DNA of 64,000 bases from AP-15 sp963732095 (GTDB lineage Bacteria > Pseudomonadota > Alphaproteobacteria > ATCC43930 > CGMCC-115725): contig CAVSZA010000069.1 in NCBI GenBank assembly GCA_963732095.1, positions 54,284 through 118,283 on the forward strand. Reading direction: 5' to 3'. Of the stretch, positions 24,945 through 34,196 are shown piece by piece (position 1 is the first letter of the stretch; the number at the start of each line of letters is the position of its first letter). The position numbers and the translations under genes were made by a program. Under the pieces are notes generated by a model. The model did not search any database and was not told the DNA's origin. It was given only the letters and a program-made list of their open reading frames with translations.

Positions 24945-25990
24945 AACGGATGAACGAGAGTGCTCGCCTCCACCACGGTTTCATCCTCATCTGCGCGTTT
25001 CGCCGACACGGCCGTCAGTACCGCCGCTACGACTTCCGGCACGCCGGCGCCGGTTGCGCCGGACATCGGGTGGACCTCGGTGCCCGGCCGGACCGCCTGC
25101 TGCAACTGGCGGCACTTTCCGCTGATCGTCTCGGGATCGAGTGCATCGCTCTTGTTGAGCCCGACGATCTCCGTTTTTTCCGCAAGGACGTGGCCATATT
25201 GGGCGAGTTCTTGGCGGATCGTGCAGTAAGCACCGACGACATCGTCGAGTGTGCCGTCCACCAGGTGAAGAACGACGACGCAGCGCTCGACGTGGCCGAG
25301 GAAACGAGTGCCGATGCCGGCCCCCTCGCTCGCTCCCTCGATCAGTCCGGGGAGGTCGGCCAAGACAAACTCCTGGTCGTGCAGCCGCACGACGCCGAGC
25401 TGCGGTTTCAAGGTCGTGAACGGGTAGTCGGCGATTTTCGGCCGAGCACGACTGACCGCGGCGAGGAAGGTCGATTTGCCGGCGTTGGGCAAGCCGACGA
25501 GACCGGCATCCGCGATCAGCTTCAAGCGCAGCCAAGCCCAGGCTTCGCGGCCCGGCCAACCGGGATCGGCGCGGCGCGGCGCACGATTGGTCGAACTCTT
25601 GTAATGCGCATTGCCGAAACCGCCGTCGCCGCCCTGCAGAAAGACGAGCTGTTGGCCGGCACGGGTGAGATCAGCGAGCACCAAGCGGTTATCTTCATCC
25701 ATGATTTGGGTGCCAGCCGGAACCCGCAGAACCAGATCTTCCCCGCTTGCCCCCGTGCAGTCGCGGCCGGCGCCGGGACGACCGTTCTGCGCTCGAAAAT
25801 GCTGCCGATACCGGTAGTCGATCAAGGTATTGAGATTTTCGACCGCGACAAAGACGATGTCACCACCCTTGCCGCCATCACCGCCGTTCGGGCCACCGAA
25901 CTCTATGAACTTTTCGCGTCGAAAGCTCATCGCGCCGCGCCCGCCGTCGCCGCTCTTCAGGTAAATCTTGCACTGATCGAGAAATTGCAT
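24941..25990 (-). CDS. obgE: Obg/CgtA GTPase
   Basis: The 349 residues begin with the glycine-rich Obg fold (MQFLDQCKIYLKSGDGGRGA, then FGGPNGGDGGKGGDIVFV). The G domain follows: GLPNAGKSTFLAAVSRARP as the P-loop, YPFTTLKPQLGVV as switch I, DLPGLIEGASEGAG as G3 and LNKSD as G4. Obg binds the large ribosomal subunit and links GTP level to ribosome assembly and stress. It follows rpmA with about 220 bases between that hold a palindromic repeat. Confidence 0.96.
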   Translation of the reverse strand: MQFLDQCKIYLKSGDGGRGAMSFRREKFIEFGGPNGGDGGKGGDIVFVAVENLNTLIDYRYRQHFRAQNGRPGAGRDCTGASGEDLVLRVPAGTQIMDEDNRLVLADLTRAGQQLVFLQGGDGGFGNAHYKSSTNRAPRRADPGWPGREAWAWLRLKLIADAGLVGLPNAGKSTFLAAVSRARPKIADYPFTTLKPQLGVVRLHDQEFVLADLPGLIEGASEGAGIGTRFLGHVERCVVVLHLVDGTLDDVVGAYCTIRQELAQYGHVLAEKTEIVGLNKSDALDPETISGKCRQLQQAVRPGTEVHPMSGATGAGVPEVVAAVLTAVSAKRADEDETVVEASTLVHPL

Positions 25991-26040
25991 CTAAAGGCTG
26001 ATTGAGAATTGAACCGGTCAAACGCAACCACTGCGGATTA

Positions 26041-26130
26041 TTGTCGTTCCCGCGAAAGCGGGAATCTAGGGGCAAGATCGCGTCGGTTCTCCTGGACCTC
26101 CGCTTTCGGGGCGAGGTTGTCCCCGAGGTG
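26041..26130. repeat. palindromic intergenic repeat (REP-like) between rpmA and obgE
   Basis: TTCCCGCGAAAGCGGGAA near 26046-26063 is a perfect short hairpin with a GAAA loop. About 40 bases later, CTCCGCTTTCGGGGCGAGG is a degenerate inverted partner. This is the layout of the common CGTCATTCCCGCGAAAGCGGGAATCCAG repeats of proteobacterial intergenic DNA. It may stabilise or end the rplU-rpmA message. Confidence 0.6.
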
Positions 26131-26214
26131 GAAACGGACTCGTTGGGCCTGGGACCGAGCGCAAAACGGGGAGCTCGCCCGCTCCCCTCTGGTGCCTTCC
26201 GCTTCGGGGAACGG

Positions 26215-26493
26215 CTATTCGGCCTCGGCCGGTGGCGGCGCGGGAGGCACGACCGAAACATAGGTGCGTCCGGCCAGCCCGGTGTGAAATTTGACCGCGC
26301 CTTCTGAAGTCGCAAACAGAGTGTGGTCGCGGCCGATCCCGACATGCGCGCCCGGATGGAATTTGGTGCCGCGCTGGCGCACGATGATGTTGCCGGGGAT
26401 GACGATCTGGCCGCCGAATTTCTTGACGCCGAGCCGCCGGCCGGCGCTGTCGCGCCCGTTGCGCGAAGAACCGCCCGCTTTCTTATGTGCCAT
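26215..26493 (-). CDS. rpmA: 50S ribosomal protein L27
   Basis: The 92 residues start MAHKKAGGSSRNGRDSAGRR and contain GGQIVIPGNIIVRQRGTKFH, the highly conserved L27 sequence. The N-terminal tail reaches the peptidyl transferase centre. A Pro/Ala-rich C-terminal tail (VVPPAPPPAEAE) is an extension beyond the core. Its ATG overlaps the end of rplU by 11 bases. Confidence 0.97.
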   Translation of the reverse strand: MAHKKAGGSSRNGRDSAGRRLGVKKFGGQIVIPGNIIVRQRGTKFHPGAHVGIGRDHTLFATSEGAVKFHTGLAGRTYVSVVPPAPPPAEAE

Positions 26494-26836
26494 CTGCTGC
26501 TCCTACCTCGCGCTGCGAGCCGTTCGCGCCTCTGATGTCGGTGATGCGCAATATGGTCTGCTGCTGGCGATGCCCCTTCTTACGTCGATAATTGTGCCGC
26601 CGCTTCTTCTTGAATACGATGATCTTGGCCGCCCGCGTCTGCTCGACCACCGTGGCGCTGACTGAGGCGCCATCAAGAAGCGGGGTGCCGGACGCGACCT
26701 CCGCACCTTCGCCGATCATCAACACCTCGCCGAGCTCGATCGTGGCGCCGGGTTCCGCCGCGAGCCTTTCGACCGAGATGACATCGTCTTTGGCGACCTT
26801 GTACTGCTTGCCGCCGGTGCGAATGACTGCGAACAT
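26483..26836 (-). CDS. rplU: 50S ribosomal protein L21
   Basis: The 117 residues begin MFAVIRTGGKQYKVAKDDVI and contain the L21 pattern IELGEVLMIGEG, VSATVVEQTRAAKIIVFKKK and RRHNYRRKKGHRQ, then ILRITDI. I chose the ATG at 26836. The open frame extends to 26950, but that part is not L21-like. It heads the rplU-rpmA-obgE-proB-proA-nadD-rsfS-rlmH-gpmI series. Confidence 0.96.
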   Translation of the reverse strand: MFAVIRTGGKQYKVAKDDVISVERLAAEPGATIELGEVLMIGEGAEVASGTPLLDGASVSATVVEQTRAAKIIVFKKKRRHNYRRKKGHRQQQTILRITDIRGANGSQREVGAADGT

Positions 26837-27054
26837 GATACTCGCCGATATAGCTTGCCGCACCCGCCGTGGGGCGCGCGTACCCATCGGATCGGGCGAC
26901 CCCGTCCGCGAGGCGCGGAATATAGGTCCCCCACTCGAACTGTCAACCATTCCCAGCGCGGCTTTGACGGCGCAAGAGGCGCTCTCTAGACTGCTGCGTG
27001 ACCAGCGGCGGCCGGCATATGCCGGCGCCTTACCGATGAGGAGCGTCCAAGAAT

Positions 27055-29322
27055 ATGGACACCGGCATCATTGGCGCGAGCGAGGACGAGGCCCTGCAGT
27101 TCCACGCCGGTGGGCGTCCGGGCAAGCTGTCGATCGCGCCGACCAAGCCGCTGACGACGCAGAGGGATCTAACGCTCGCCTATTCTCCCGGTGTGGCGTT
27201 CCCGTGCCTGCACATCCAACGCCAGCCCGGCACCGTCTTCGATTACACCTCAAAGGGCAATTTCGTCGCGGTCATCTCGAACGGCACCGCGGTTTTGGGG
27301 CTCGGCGATCTCGGCGCGCTCGCGGCGAAGCCCGTCATGGAAGGTAAATGCGCGTTGTTCAAGCGCTTTGCCGATATCGACTCGATCGATCTCGAGATCG
27401 ATACCCGCGACGTCGACGAGTTCATCAATTGCGTGCGTTTCCTTCACCCAGCCTTCGGCGGCATCAACCTCGAAGACATCAAGGCGCCGGAGTGCTTCAT
27501 CATCGAAGAGCGCCTGCGTGAACTGCTCGATATTCCGGTGTTCCACGACGATCAGCACGGCACGGCGATCATTGCGGCGGCCGGTTTGATCAACGCGCTG
27601 CACCTCACCGGCCGTGAGCTCCACACCACGAAAATGGTGGTCAACGGTGCCGGTGCGGCCTCCATCGCTTGCGTCGAGCTGTTGAAGACGATGGGATTGC
27701 CGTCGGAGAATGTCGTGCTGTGCGACACGCGAGGCGTCATCTACCATGGCCGCACGGAGGGCATGAACCAGTGGAAATCGGCTCATTCGGCCGAGACGAA
27801 GGCGCGCACTCTCGCCGAGGCGATGGAGGGAACAGACGCTTTCTTTGGCCTCTCCGCTAAAGGGGCGGTCGACCAGCCGATGGTCCGCTCGATGGCGGAC
27901 AAGCCGATCATTTTCGCGATGGCCAACCCCGATCCGGAGATCACCCCGGAGGAGGTGCGGGCGGTCCGTTCCGACGCGATCATCGCCACCGGCCGCTCCG
28001 ATTATCCCAACCAGGTCAACAATGTTCTGGGGTTTCCGTACATCTTTCGCGGCGCCCTCGACGTGCGCGCCTCGACGATCAACGATGCGATGAAAATCGC
28101 CGCAGCCGAAGCGTTGGCCGAGCTCGCGCGCGAGGACGTGCCTGACGAGGTTGCGGCCGCCTATTCCGGCGAGCGATTGCTGTACGGGCCCGACTACATC
28201 ATCCCGGCGCCGTTCGATCCGCGGCTGATTTGGGCGGTGCCCTCGGCGGTCGCCAAGGCGGCCATGGATTCCGGCGTGGCGCGCAAGCCAATTCTCGATA
28301 TGGGCGCCTACAAGCGCAGTCTGCGTGCGCGCCTCGACCCGACCGCCGCGGGGCTCGAGCTGATCTTCGAACGCGTGCGCGCCGCGCCGAAGCGCTTGGT
28401 CTTTGCCGAGGGCGAAGAGGAGAAGACGATCCGCGCCGCGCTGCTGTTCGCTGAAAGCGGTTATGGCACGCCGGTGCTGGTGGGCCGAGAGGAACGGATC
28501 AAATCGACAATGGCCGCCATGGGTTTGACCTCGCCGCAGGGTCTCGAGTTTCACAATGCGAGACTGTCGCACCACAACAAGCGGTACACCGACTTCCTCT
28601 ACGCCCGCCAGCAGCGCCAGGGGATGCTGTACCGCGACTGTCAGCGCCTGGTGAACCAGGATCGCAATGTCTTTGCCGCCTGCATGGTCGCCTGCGGCGA
28701 TGCGGATGCGATGGTGACCGGGGTCACGCGCAACTCCTTCGATGCTCTCGACGAGATCTCTCGGGTCATCGCGGTCAAACCCGGCTCCGTACTGTTTGGC
28801 CTCACCGTATTGCTGGCGCGCGAGCGCACCGTTCTGCTCGCCGACACCCTCGTCCATGAGGTGCCGGGCTCGGCGCAGCTTGCCGACATCGCGATACAGG
28901 CGGCAGCCAAAGCACACGAGCTCGGCCTCGATCCGCGGGTGGCGCTGTTGTCGTATTCGAATTTCGGCAATCCGATGGGCAAGGACGGCCAGCGGGTGCG
29001 CGATGCCGTGGCGCTGCTCGACCGGCGCGGCGTCGGGTTCGAATATGACGGCGAGATGAGCGCCGACGTCGCGCTCAACGAGCGTCTGATGCGCCAGCTC
29101 TATCCCTTCTGCCGGCTCGGCGGCCCGGCCAACATTCTCGTGATGCCCGAGCTGCACAGCGCAAACATCGCGGCAAAGCTGCTGCCCGAGCTCGGTGGCG
29201 GGACGGCTGTCGGCCCGCTCCTCCTCGGACTGTCGCACCCGGTCCAGATCGCCAACATGGGGGCGACAGTGTCCGACCTCGTCAATCTCGCTGCCCTTTC
29301 GGCGCACGACGCGATCCGCTGA
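27055..29322 (+). CDS. maeB: NADP-dependent malic enzyme with C-terminal phosphotransacetylase-like domain
   Basis: The protein has 755 residues, the size of the MaeB/TME fusion class. The N-terminal malic enzyme half contains LTTQRDLTLAYSPGVAFPCL, GLGDLGALAAKPVMEGKC, the metal-site region IPVFHDDQHGTAIIAAAGLI and the Rossmann VNGAGAASIACVELL. From about residue 440 a phosphate acetyltransferase-like domain begins (RLVFAEGEEEKTIRAALLFA) and runs to the end. It decarboxylates malate to pyruvate with NADP; the second domain is thought to be regulatory, often binding acetyl-CoA. The gene is single and convergent with none of its neighbours. Confidence 0.94.
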   Translation: MDTGIIGASEDEALQFHAGGRPGKLSIAPTKPLTTQRDLTLAYSPGVAFPCLHIQRQPGTVFDYTSKGNFVAVISNGTAVLGLGDLGALAAKPVMEGKCALFKRFADIDSIDLEIDTRDVDEFINCVRFLHPAFGGINLEDIKAPECFIIEERLRELLDIPVFHDDQHGTAIIAAAGLINALHLTGRELHTTKMVVNGAGAASIACVELLKTMGLPSENVVLCDTRGVIYHGRTEGMNQWKSAHSAETKARTLAEAMEGTDAFFGLSAKGAVDQPMVRSMADKPIIFAMANPDPEITPEEVRAVRSDAIIATGRSDYPNQVNNVLGFPYIFRGALDVRASTINDAMKIAAAEALAELAREDVPDEVAAAYSGERLLYGPDYIIPAPFDPRLIWAVPSAVAKAAMDSGVARKPILDMGAYKRSLRARLDPTAAGLELIFERVRAAPKRLVFAEGEEEKTIRAALLFAESGYGTPVLVGREERIKSTMAAMGLTSPQGLEFHNARLSHHNKRYTDFLYARQQRQGMLYRDCQRLVNQDRNVFAACMVACGDADAMVTGVTRNSFDALDEISRVIAVKPGSVLFGLTVLLARERTVLLADTLVHEVPGSAQLADIAIQAAAKAHELGLDPRVALLSYSNFGNPMGKDGQRVRDAVALLDRRGVGFEYDGEMSADVALNERLMRQLYPFCRLGGPANILVMPELHSANIAAKLLPELGGGTAVGPLLLGLSHPVQIANMGATVSDLVNLAALSAHDAIR

Positions 29323-29368
29323 TCGCGAAATCCGCGCACCACCGCCGAGCCGATCGGGGGGACGGCGA

Positions 29369-30799
29369 GTGATCGCCGGACGGCCGCGGAGCCTCTATCG
29401 CGCCGCTGCAGCGGCGTCTGCCGTCTCTGCTCCGAGCCTGATCGTCCTTGGTGCGCTCGCCGGATGGGGCCTGCTTCCGGTCCTCGCGGCAGTGATCTCA
29501 TTCGCCGTCCTATGGGTATCAATCGTGCTTATCGTCGGCCGCTCGGTGGCCGACCTGGCCGTAGTCCGTGACTCTGTCGACAGCTTTGGCCCGGACGGGA
29601 ATACCGAAATTGTTCCATGGCAATCGGCTCGCGGGCTCGCTCCGCTGGCGCGCGAGATCTGGCTCGCGATCGCCCGGCTCGCCCGGCTCTGGCGCGAACG
29701 TACCCGTGTCGCCGACGAGAAGGTGGCGGCCGCGGAGGCGGTCATCGCGGCGGCGCCGGACCCGCTGATCCTGCTCGACGAACGGCGGCGGATCGTGCGC
29801 GCCAATGCACAGGCAGCGGCATTCATCAGTCTCACCCCGGAACCGCGCGATCTCGCTGTCGCATTGCGCAACCCCGCGGTGCTGGCTGCAGCGGATGCGG
29901 TCTTGCAGGGCGAAAGAGCTCGGGTAATCGATTTTTCTCTGACGGTTCCGGTCGAGCGCCAGCTCCGCGCACGTTTTGCCCGCATCGACCATCCCTCGCC
30001 CGACGGCGCCGTCGCGCTACTGAGCCTGCACGACATCACAGAGTTGAAGCGAGCCGAGCAGATGCGGGCCGACTTCATCGCCAATGCGAGCCACGAGCTG
30101 CGCACTCCGCTCGCGACTTTGATCGGCTTCATCGAGACGTTGCGCGGGCCCGCGCGTGAGGATGCGGAAGCTCGCGAGAGATTTCTTGCGATTATGCACG
30201 GCCAAGCCTCGCGCATGGCCCGGCTGGTCGAGGACCTGATGTCGCTGTCCGGGATCGAGCTGAACGAGCATATGATGCCAAGAGACCAGGTCGCCCTCAG
30301 CCCGTTGCTGCGCCAGATCGCCGAGACCTTGGAGCTGCGCGCTGCCGAACGCGACATGCGCATCAGGCTGGCGGTGCCACCCGATCTCCCCGATGTGCTC
30401 GGCGATCGCGACGAACTCGCCCAGGTCTTCCAGAACCTCATCGACAATGCGATCAAGTATGGGCGCGTGGGGTCGGAAATCACGCTCCGGGCGGCGACGG
30501 GGTCGCGTCCGAGTCGCGGGAACAGCGTCTCTGATACCGCAATGGTATGCGTAGCGGTGTGCGATCAAGGCGAGGGCATATTACGAGAGCACTTGCCCCG
30601 GCTGACCGAACGATTTTACCGGGTCGACACCGCGCGCTCCCGCGAAATGGGCGGCACCGGGCTCGGCTTGGCGATCGTCAAGCACATCCTCAACCACCAT
30701 CGCGGAGCTCTCGATATCGAAAGCACACCCGGCGTCGGCTCGGTCTTCACGGTGTTCTTGTGCACATATCCGGCCGGTTCCTTGGTGAATCATATCTGA
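29369..30799 (+). CDS. phoR: phosphate regulon sensor histidine kinase PhoR
   Basis: The protein has 476 residues from a GTG at 29369. Two N-terminal helices (ASAVSAPSLIVLGALAGWGL, then LLPVLAAVISFAVLWVSIVL) precede a PAS domain (VIAAAPDPLILLDERRRIVR). The HisKA region FIANASHELRTPLATLIGFI has His242 as phosphorylation site. The ATPase domain has NLIDNAIKYG, DQGEGI and GGTGLGLAIVKHI. The layout matches PhoR, which phosphorylates PhoB under phosphate limitation. Its usual partners pstS to phoB start 5.8 kb downstream, after an arsenic block. Without that context it would only be a PhoR-like kinase. Confidence 0.87.
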   Translation: MIAGRPRSLYRAAAAASAVSAPSLIVLGALAGWGLLPVLAAVISFAVLWVSIVLIVGRSVADLAVVRDSVDSFGPDGNTEIVPWQSARGLAPLAREIWLAIARLARLWRERTRVADEKVAAAEAVIAAAPDPLILLDERRRIVRANAQAAAFISLTPEPRDLAVALRNPAVLAAADAVLQGERARVIDFSLTVPVERQLRARFARIDHPSPDGAVALLSLHDITELKRAEQMRADFIANASHELRTPLATLIGFIETLRGPAREDAEARERFLAIMHGQASRMARLVEDLMSLSGIELNEHMMPRDQVALSPLLRQIAETLELRAAERDMRIRLAVPPDLPDVLGDRDELAQVFQNLIDNAIKYGRVGSEITLRAATGSRPSRGNSVSDTAMVCVAVCDQGEGILREHLPRLTERFYRVDTARSREMGGTGLGLAIVKHILNHHRGALDIESTPGVGSVFTVFLCTYPAGSLVNHI

Positions 30800-31233
30800 C
30801 CGATCCTCCAGGAAAATCGCGTCACCGCAGCGTGTTTCCCGTTGGGTGCCGCCGAGCGACCATGCCACTCGGGCGCAATCTTCGGTCTTATCCAACTTTT
30901 GATTTTGTTAGCAAACTCCGATCGCTGTATCTGCAGCGAACCAACAGCCAAATCTCGCCTTTTGATAGAATAGCCTCTGCCGCTCGTCACAAACAAGCGC
31001 CCGTTCCGGCAATTTTGTCGAGGGTCCATTCTCCATCGGTATCCGCTTCCAGAAACCGGTTTGGCGCAGACTATGCTCCGTGAAGTTGGCAATTTTGCGG
31101 ATCGACAAGGCGTCGGACCTCCGGTTTCGGCTCGGCGGCTGTAGGCCTGCAATAAAACCGTCATGTTGGGCGCGGCACACGCTATGTTATCGAAATATCG
31201 AAACGTCCCACAAACGGACGGATATGAGCACTC
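30800..31233. other. gene-free stretch between phoR and the aioA remnant, with Pho-like and ArsR-like motifs
   Basis: No credible protein frame is seen in these 434 bases. Two short motifs stand out. GCAATAAAACCGTCAT at 31149-31164 matches 15 of 16 bases of the Pho-box region before pstS. TTATCGAAAT at 31187-31196 matches the likely ArsR operator before arsM and is directly followed by a second ATCGAAA. The stretch may be the left edge of the arsenic block. Confidence 0.45.
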
Positions 31234-31916
31234 AAGTTCAAGGGCTATGATTGGAAGACTGAAGAAGACGCCTTCATAGACGGCTATCACGAGCACGCCG
31301 ATGGCGGGAAGTTCGTGACTTACGATCGGCTCCGCGCCATGGGAACGAACGGCTTTCAGGAGCCGGCCGTCGACTTCAAGGACGGCAAGATTATCGGCAC
31401 CAACCGTCTCTACGCCGACGGAAAATTCGGCAAATCAGGCAAGGCCCAGTTCATGGCGACACAGTGGCGCGGGCTCGAAGCGCCAGGCAAACAACAGGAA
31501 AAGGAGAAATTTCAACATATCTGATCAACAACGGGCGGGCCAATCACATCTGGCAGTCGGTCTACCTGGATCAATACAACGATTTCGTGATGGGCCGCTG
31601 GCCGCTCCCGTTCCTTGAACTGAACCCGGATGATATGAAGGAGCTTGGGCTCAACCGTGGCGATCTCGTCGAAGTTTACAACGACACCGGCTCGACGCAG
31701 GCGATGGCGCAGCCGCGGGCGACCGCGAAGCGCAACCAAACCTTCATGCTCTTCGCCTACCCGACCGGGACGATGGGAAACGTCGTGTCGAAAGGCGTCA
31801 ACGAGCTGATTATCCCCAACTACAAGCAAACCTGGGCCAACATCCGCAAGATCGCCGACGCGCCCGAGGTTACCCGCCACCTGGGCTTCAAGTCCCAGGA
31901 GTACGTCTCAGGCTGA
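31234..31916 (+). pseudogene. aioA: arsenite oxidase large subunit (AioA) C-terminal remnant
   Basis: The sequence starts abruptly with KFKGYDWKTEEDAFIDGYHE and continues VTYDRLRAMGTNGFQEPAVD, then QFMATQWRGLEAPGKQ. After a one-base shift near 31505-31520 it continues LINNGRANHIWQSVYLDQYN, MKELGLNRGDLVEVYNDTGS, FMLFAYPTGTMGNVV and NYKQTWANIRKIADAPE. This is the C-terminal part of the molybdopterin subunit that oxidises arsenite to arsenate. Only about 225 of about 830 residues are present. The molybdenum and 3Fe-4S regions and the Rieske subunit gene are absent, so it cannot be functional. Confidence 0.8.
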
Positions 31917-31947
31917 GGGGGAGTTCACCCTCTCTTGCGGTTGATAC

Positions 31948-33111
31948 CTATGCGGGCATCTCCGCGGTCGTAGCTCCCGCCTTGAGCGCCATCAAGGCGA
32001 TCAGCGCGGCAAGGCTAATGCCAGCCGAGACGGCGAGCACGCCGACCCCGAGTTGCTCCATCAGAATGCCAAAGACGAGGGGAGCGGCTGCCTGCGTCGC
32101 GCGCGCCGGCGCGGCCAGGACGCCGCTGCGCAGCCCATAGCCGACCGGACCGAATATGGCGAGCGGAAGCGTGCCTTTGGCAATCGTCAACATGCCATTT
32201 CCGGCACCATGAAACAGCGCGAATACGGTGATCGCCGCCGGACCAAAGGCTGCCAGCGTGAGGGCGCCGATCGGATGCAACACGGTCGCGATCCGTGCCG
32301 ATGCGAGCGGATGCACCCAGCGCAGCGCGCCGAATTCAACGAGCCGCGCACCGACCTGTGCCGGGCCGACGAGTGCGGCCGCTGCGATCGCGGCCGTCGA
32401 ACTCGCACCGGCGATCTCGAGGAGCCGAGGCAGATGCGCCGCCATGGCGCCGGTGACGAACCATGTCGCAGCGAACACGAACGCCAGAATTACCATCGCG
32501 CCGCGCGGAGTTGGGGTCGCGCCGGCTTGCGTCTCGGCGATGTGTGACGGCGGCGGCGCACGCGGGATCAGAAGACGGTTGAGCGGCAGTCCAACCAACA
32601 GGTTGAGTGCCGCCCAAACGAGGCAAGCGCCACGCCATCCGACGCTCGCGTCGAGAAACGCCGATAACGGCCATCCGATGGTGCTCGCGAAGCCGGCAAT
32701 CAGCGTGATCCCGGTAATCGGCCCGCGCGCCGCCCGGCCATAAAGCCCGCTGAGCGTGGCGAACGCCGAATCATAGAGGCCCAAGGCCATCCCGACCCCG
32801 AGCACTGCCCAAGCTAGCGCCAGGCCGACAATGCCCTGAGCGAGGGCAAGAACGACCAGCCCGGCGGCGAGCACCATGTTCGACAGCGCGAGCACGCCGC
32901 GGCCGCCGCGATTGTCGATCGCTCGACCGACTGTCGGCCCAAGTACAGCCGAGAGCAGCAACGAACCCGAGAAGACGCCAAACACCACGGCGCGCGAGAC
33001 GCCAAGCCCATCCGCAATCGGGTCGGCGAGGATGGCCGGCAGGTAATAGCTCGATCCCCAGGCGAGAGTCTGCGCGAACCCGAGCGAAGCGACGACAACG
33101 CCACGCCTCAC
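31948..33111 (-). CDS. MFS transporter of the ars operon, probable arsenical exporter
   Basis: The protein has 387 residues from a GTG at 33111 that overlaps the acr3 stop (GTGA). Twelve hydrophobic helices are apparent, starting GVVVASLGFAQTLAWGSSYY. The family loop VGRAIDNRGGRGVL follows helix 2. It is the last gene of arsR-arsI-arsC-acr3-MFS, so a role in exporting arsenite or organoarsenicals is likely. ArsK and ArsJ are known MFS types in such operons. I cannot assign it to either: the GAPDH gene that accompanies arsJ is absent. Confidence 0.8.
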   Translation of the reverse strand: MRRGVVVASLGFAQTLAWGSSYYLPAILADPIADGLGVSRAVVFGVFSGSLLLSAVLGPTVGRAIDNRGGRGVLALSNMVLAAGLVVLALAQGIVGLALAWAVLGVGMALGLYDSAFATLSGLYGRAARGPITGITLIAGFASTIGWPLSAFLDASVGWRGACLVWAALNLLVGLPLNRLLIPRAPPPSHIAETQAGATPTPRGAMVILAFVFAATWFVTGAMAAHLPRLLEIAGASSTAAIAAAALVGPAQVGARLVEFGALRWVHPLASARIATVLHPIGALTLAAFGPAAITVFALFHGAGNGMLTIAKGTLPLAIFGPVGYGLRSGVLAAPARATQAAAPLVFGILMEQLGVGVLAVSAGISLAALIALMALKAGATTAEMPA

Positions 33112-34196
33112 CGGGCGGTGCCGCCAGGATGACTGTGCTGGTACCAGCCGCGCGTGCGCAACACGATGTGCACGACCGACAGCATGACCGGCACCTCGAC
33201 GAGCACACCGACGACTGTCGCGAGTGCCGCGCCGGACTGGAAGCCAAAAAGTGCGATCGCCGCGGCGACGGCGAGTTCGAAGAAATTCGAAGCGCCGATC
33301 AAGGCCGAGGGACAAGCGACATTGTGCGGCACGCCGAGCGCGCGATTGAGTGCGTAGGCGATGCCGGCATTGAGATAGACCTGGATGATAATCGGCACCG
33401 CAAGCAGCGCGATGATAAGCGGCTGGCGGACGATCTGCTCGCCCTGGAAGCCGAACAGCAAGACGAGCGTCGCCAGCAGGGCCATGAGCGAGATCGGCTG
33501 AAGCTTACGCAAGGTCTGTGCGAGCGCGGTATCGCCGCCACGGGCGAGCAACGATCGCCGCCACAGCTGCGCAGCGATCACCGGCACGACAATGTAAAGG
33601 ACCACCGACAGGAAGAGCGTGGACCACGGGACCGTAATCGATGACAGGCCGAGCAGCAGCCCCACGATCGGCGCAAAAGCAAACACCATGATTGTGTCGT
33701 TGAGCGCGACCTGGGTGAGCGTAAAGTTCGGTTCGCCATCCGTCAGATTGGACCACACGAACACCATTGCGGTGCAGGGCGCCGCGGCGAGGATGATTAG
33801 CCCCGCGATATAGCTGTCTATCTGACCCGACGGTAGCCACGGGCGGAACAGCCAGCCGATGAACAGCCAGCCCAGCAAGGCCATGCTGAACGGCTTGACC
33901 AGCCAGTTGATCCCGACGGTCACGGCAATTCCGCGCCATTGCTCGGCCACTCGATGGAGTGCACCGAAATCGACCTTGAGCAACATCGGCACGATCATCA
34001 GCCAGATCAGCACCGCGACCGGGATGTTGACCTCGGCCACGGTCATCCGCCCAAGCGCCTGAAACGGGGTCGGTACCAGGCGGCCGAGGACAATGCCAGC
34101 AATGATACAGAGCGCGACCCAGAGTGTCAGGTAACGCTCGAACGTGCCAAGCGCCGACGCCGGTCGGCGCCGGCTGATTTCAGTGACAGACGTCAT
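33108..34196 (-). CDS. acr3: ACR3-family arsenite efflux transporter
   Basis: The 362-residue protein has ten predicted helices. The conserved Cys141 is in IILAAAPCTAMVFVWSNLTD, the thiolate site needed for As(III) transport in Acr3. NFTLTQVALNDTIMVFAFAP and the late helix motif VACPSALIGASNFFELAVAA are also diagnostic. It extrudes arsenite (and some antimonite) across the inner membrane using the proton gradient. It overlaps arsC upstream (ATGA) and the MFS gene downstream, so the operon is tightly coupled. Confidence 0.94.
   Translation of the reverse strand: MTSVTEISRRRPASALGTFERYLTLWVALCIIAGIVLGRLVPTPFQALGRMTVAEVNIPVAVLIWLMIVPMLLKVDFGALHRVAEQWRGIAVTVGINWLVKPFSMALLGWLFIGWLFRPWLPSGQIDSYIAGLIILAAAPCTAMVFVWSNLTDGEPNFTLTQVALNDTIMVFAFAPIVGLLLGLSSITVPWSTLFLSVVLYIVVPVIAAQLWRRSLLARGGDTALAQTLRKLQPISLMALLATLVLLFGFQGEQIVRQPLIIALLAVPIIIQVYLNAGIAYALNRALGVPHNVACPSALIGASNFFELAVAAAIALFGFQSGAALATVVGVLVEVPVMLSVVHIVLRTRGWYQHSHPGGTAR

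Noticed and set aside
27250..29307. 685-residue open frame on the minus strand
   Set aside because: It is exactly antisense to the malic enzyme gene. Its translation is His/Arg/Asp-rich with no domain pattern, as expected for the complement of GC-rich coding DNA.
30547..31083. 178-residue plus-strand frame after phoR
   Set aside because: It starts inside phoR in another frame and continues as Arg/Ser/Pro-rich sequence without motifs.
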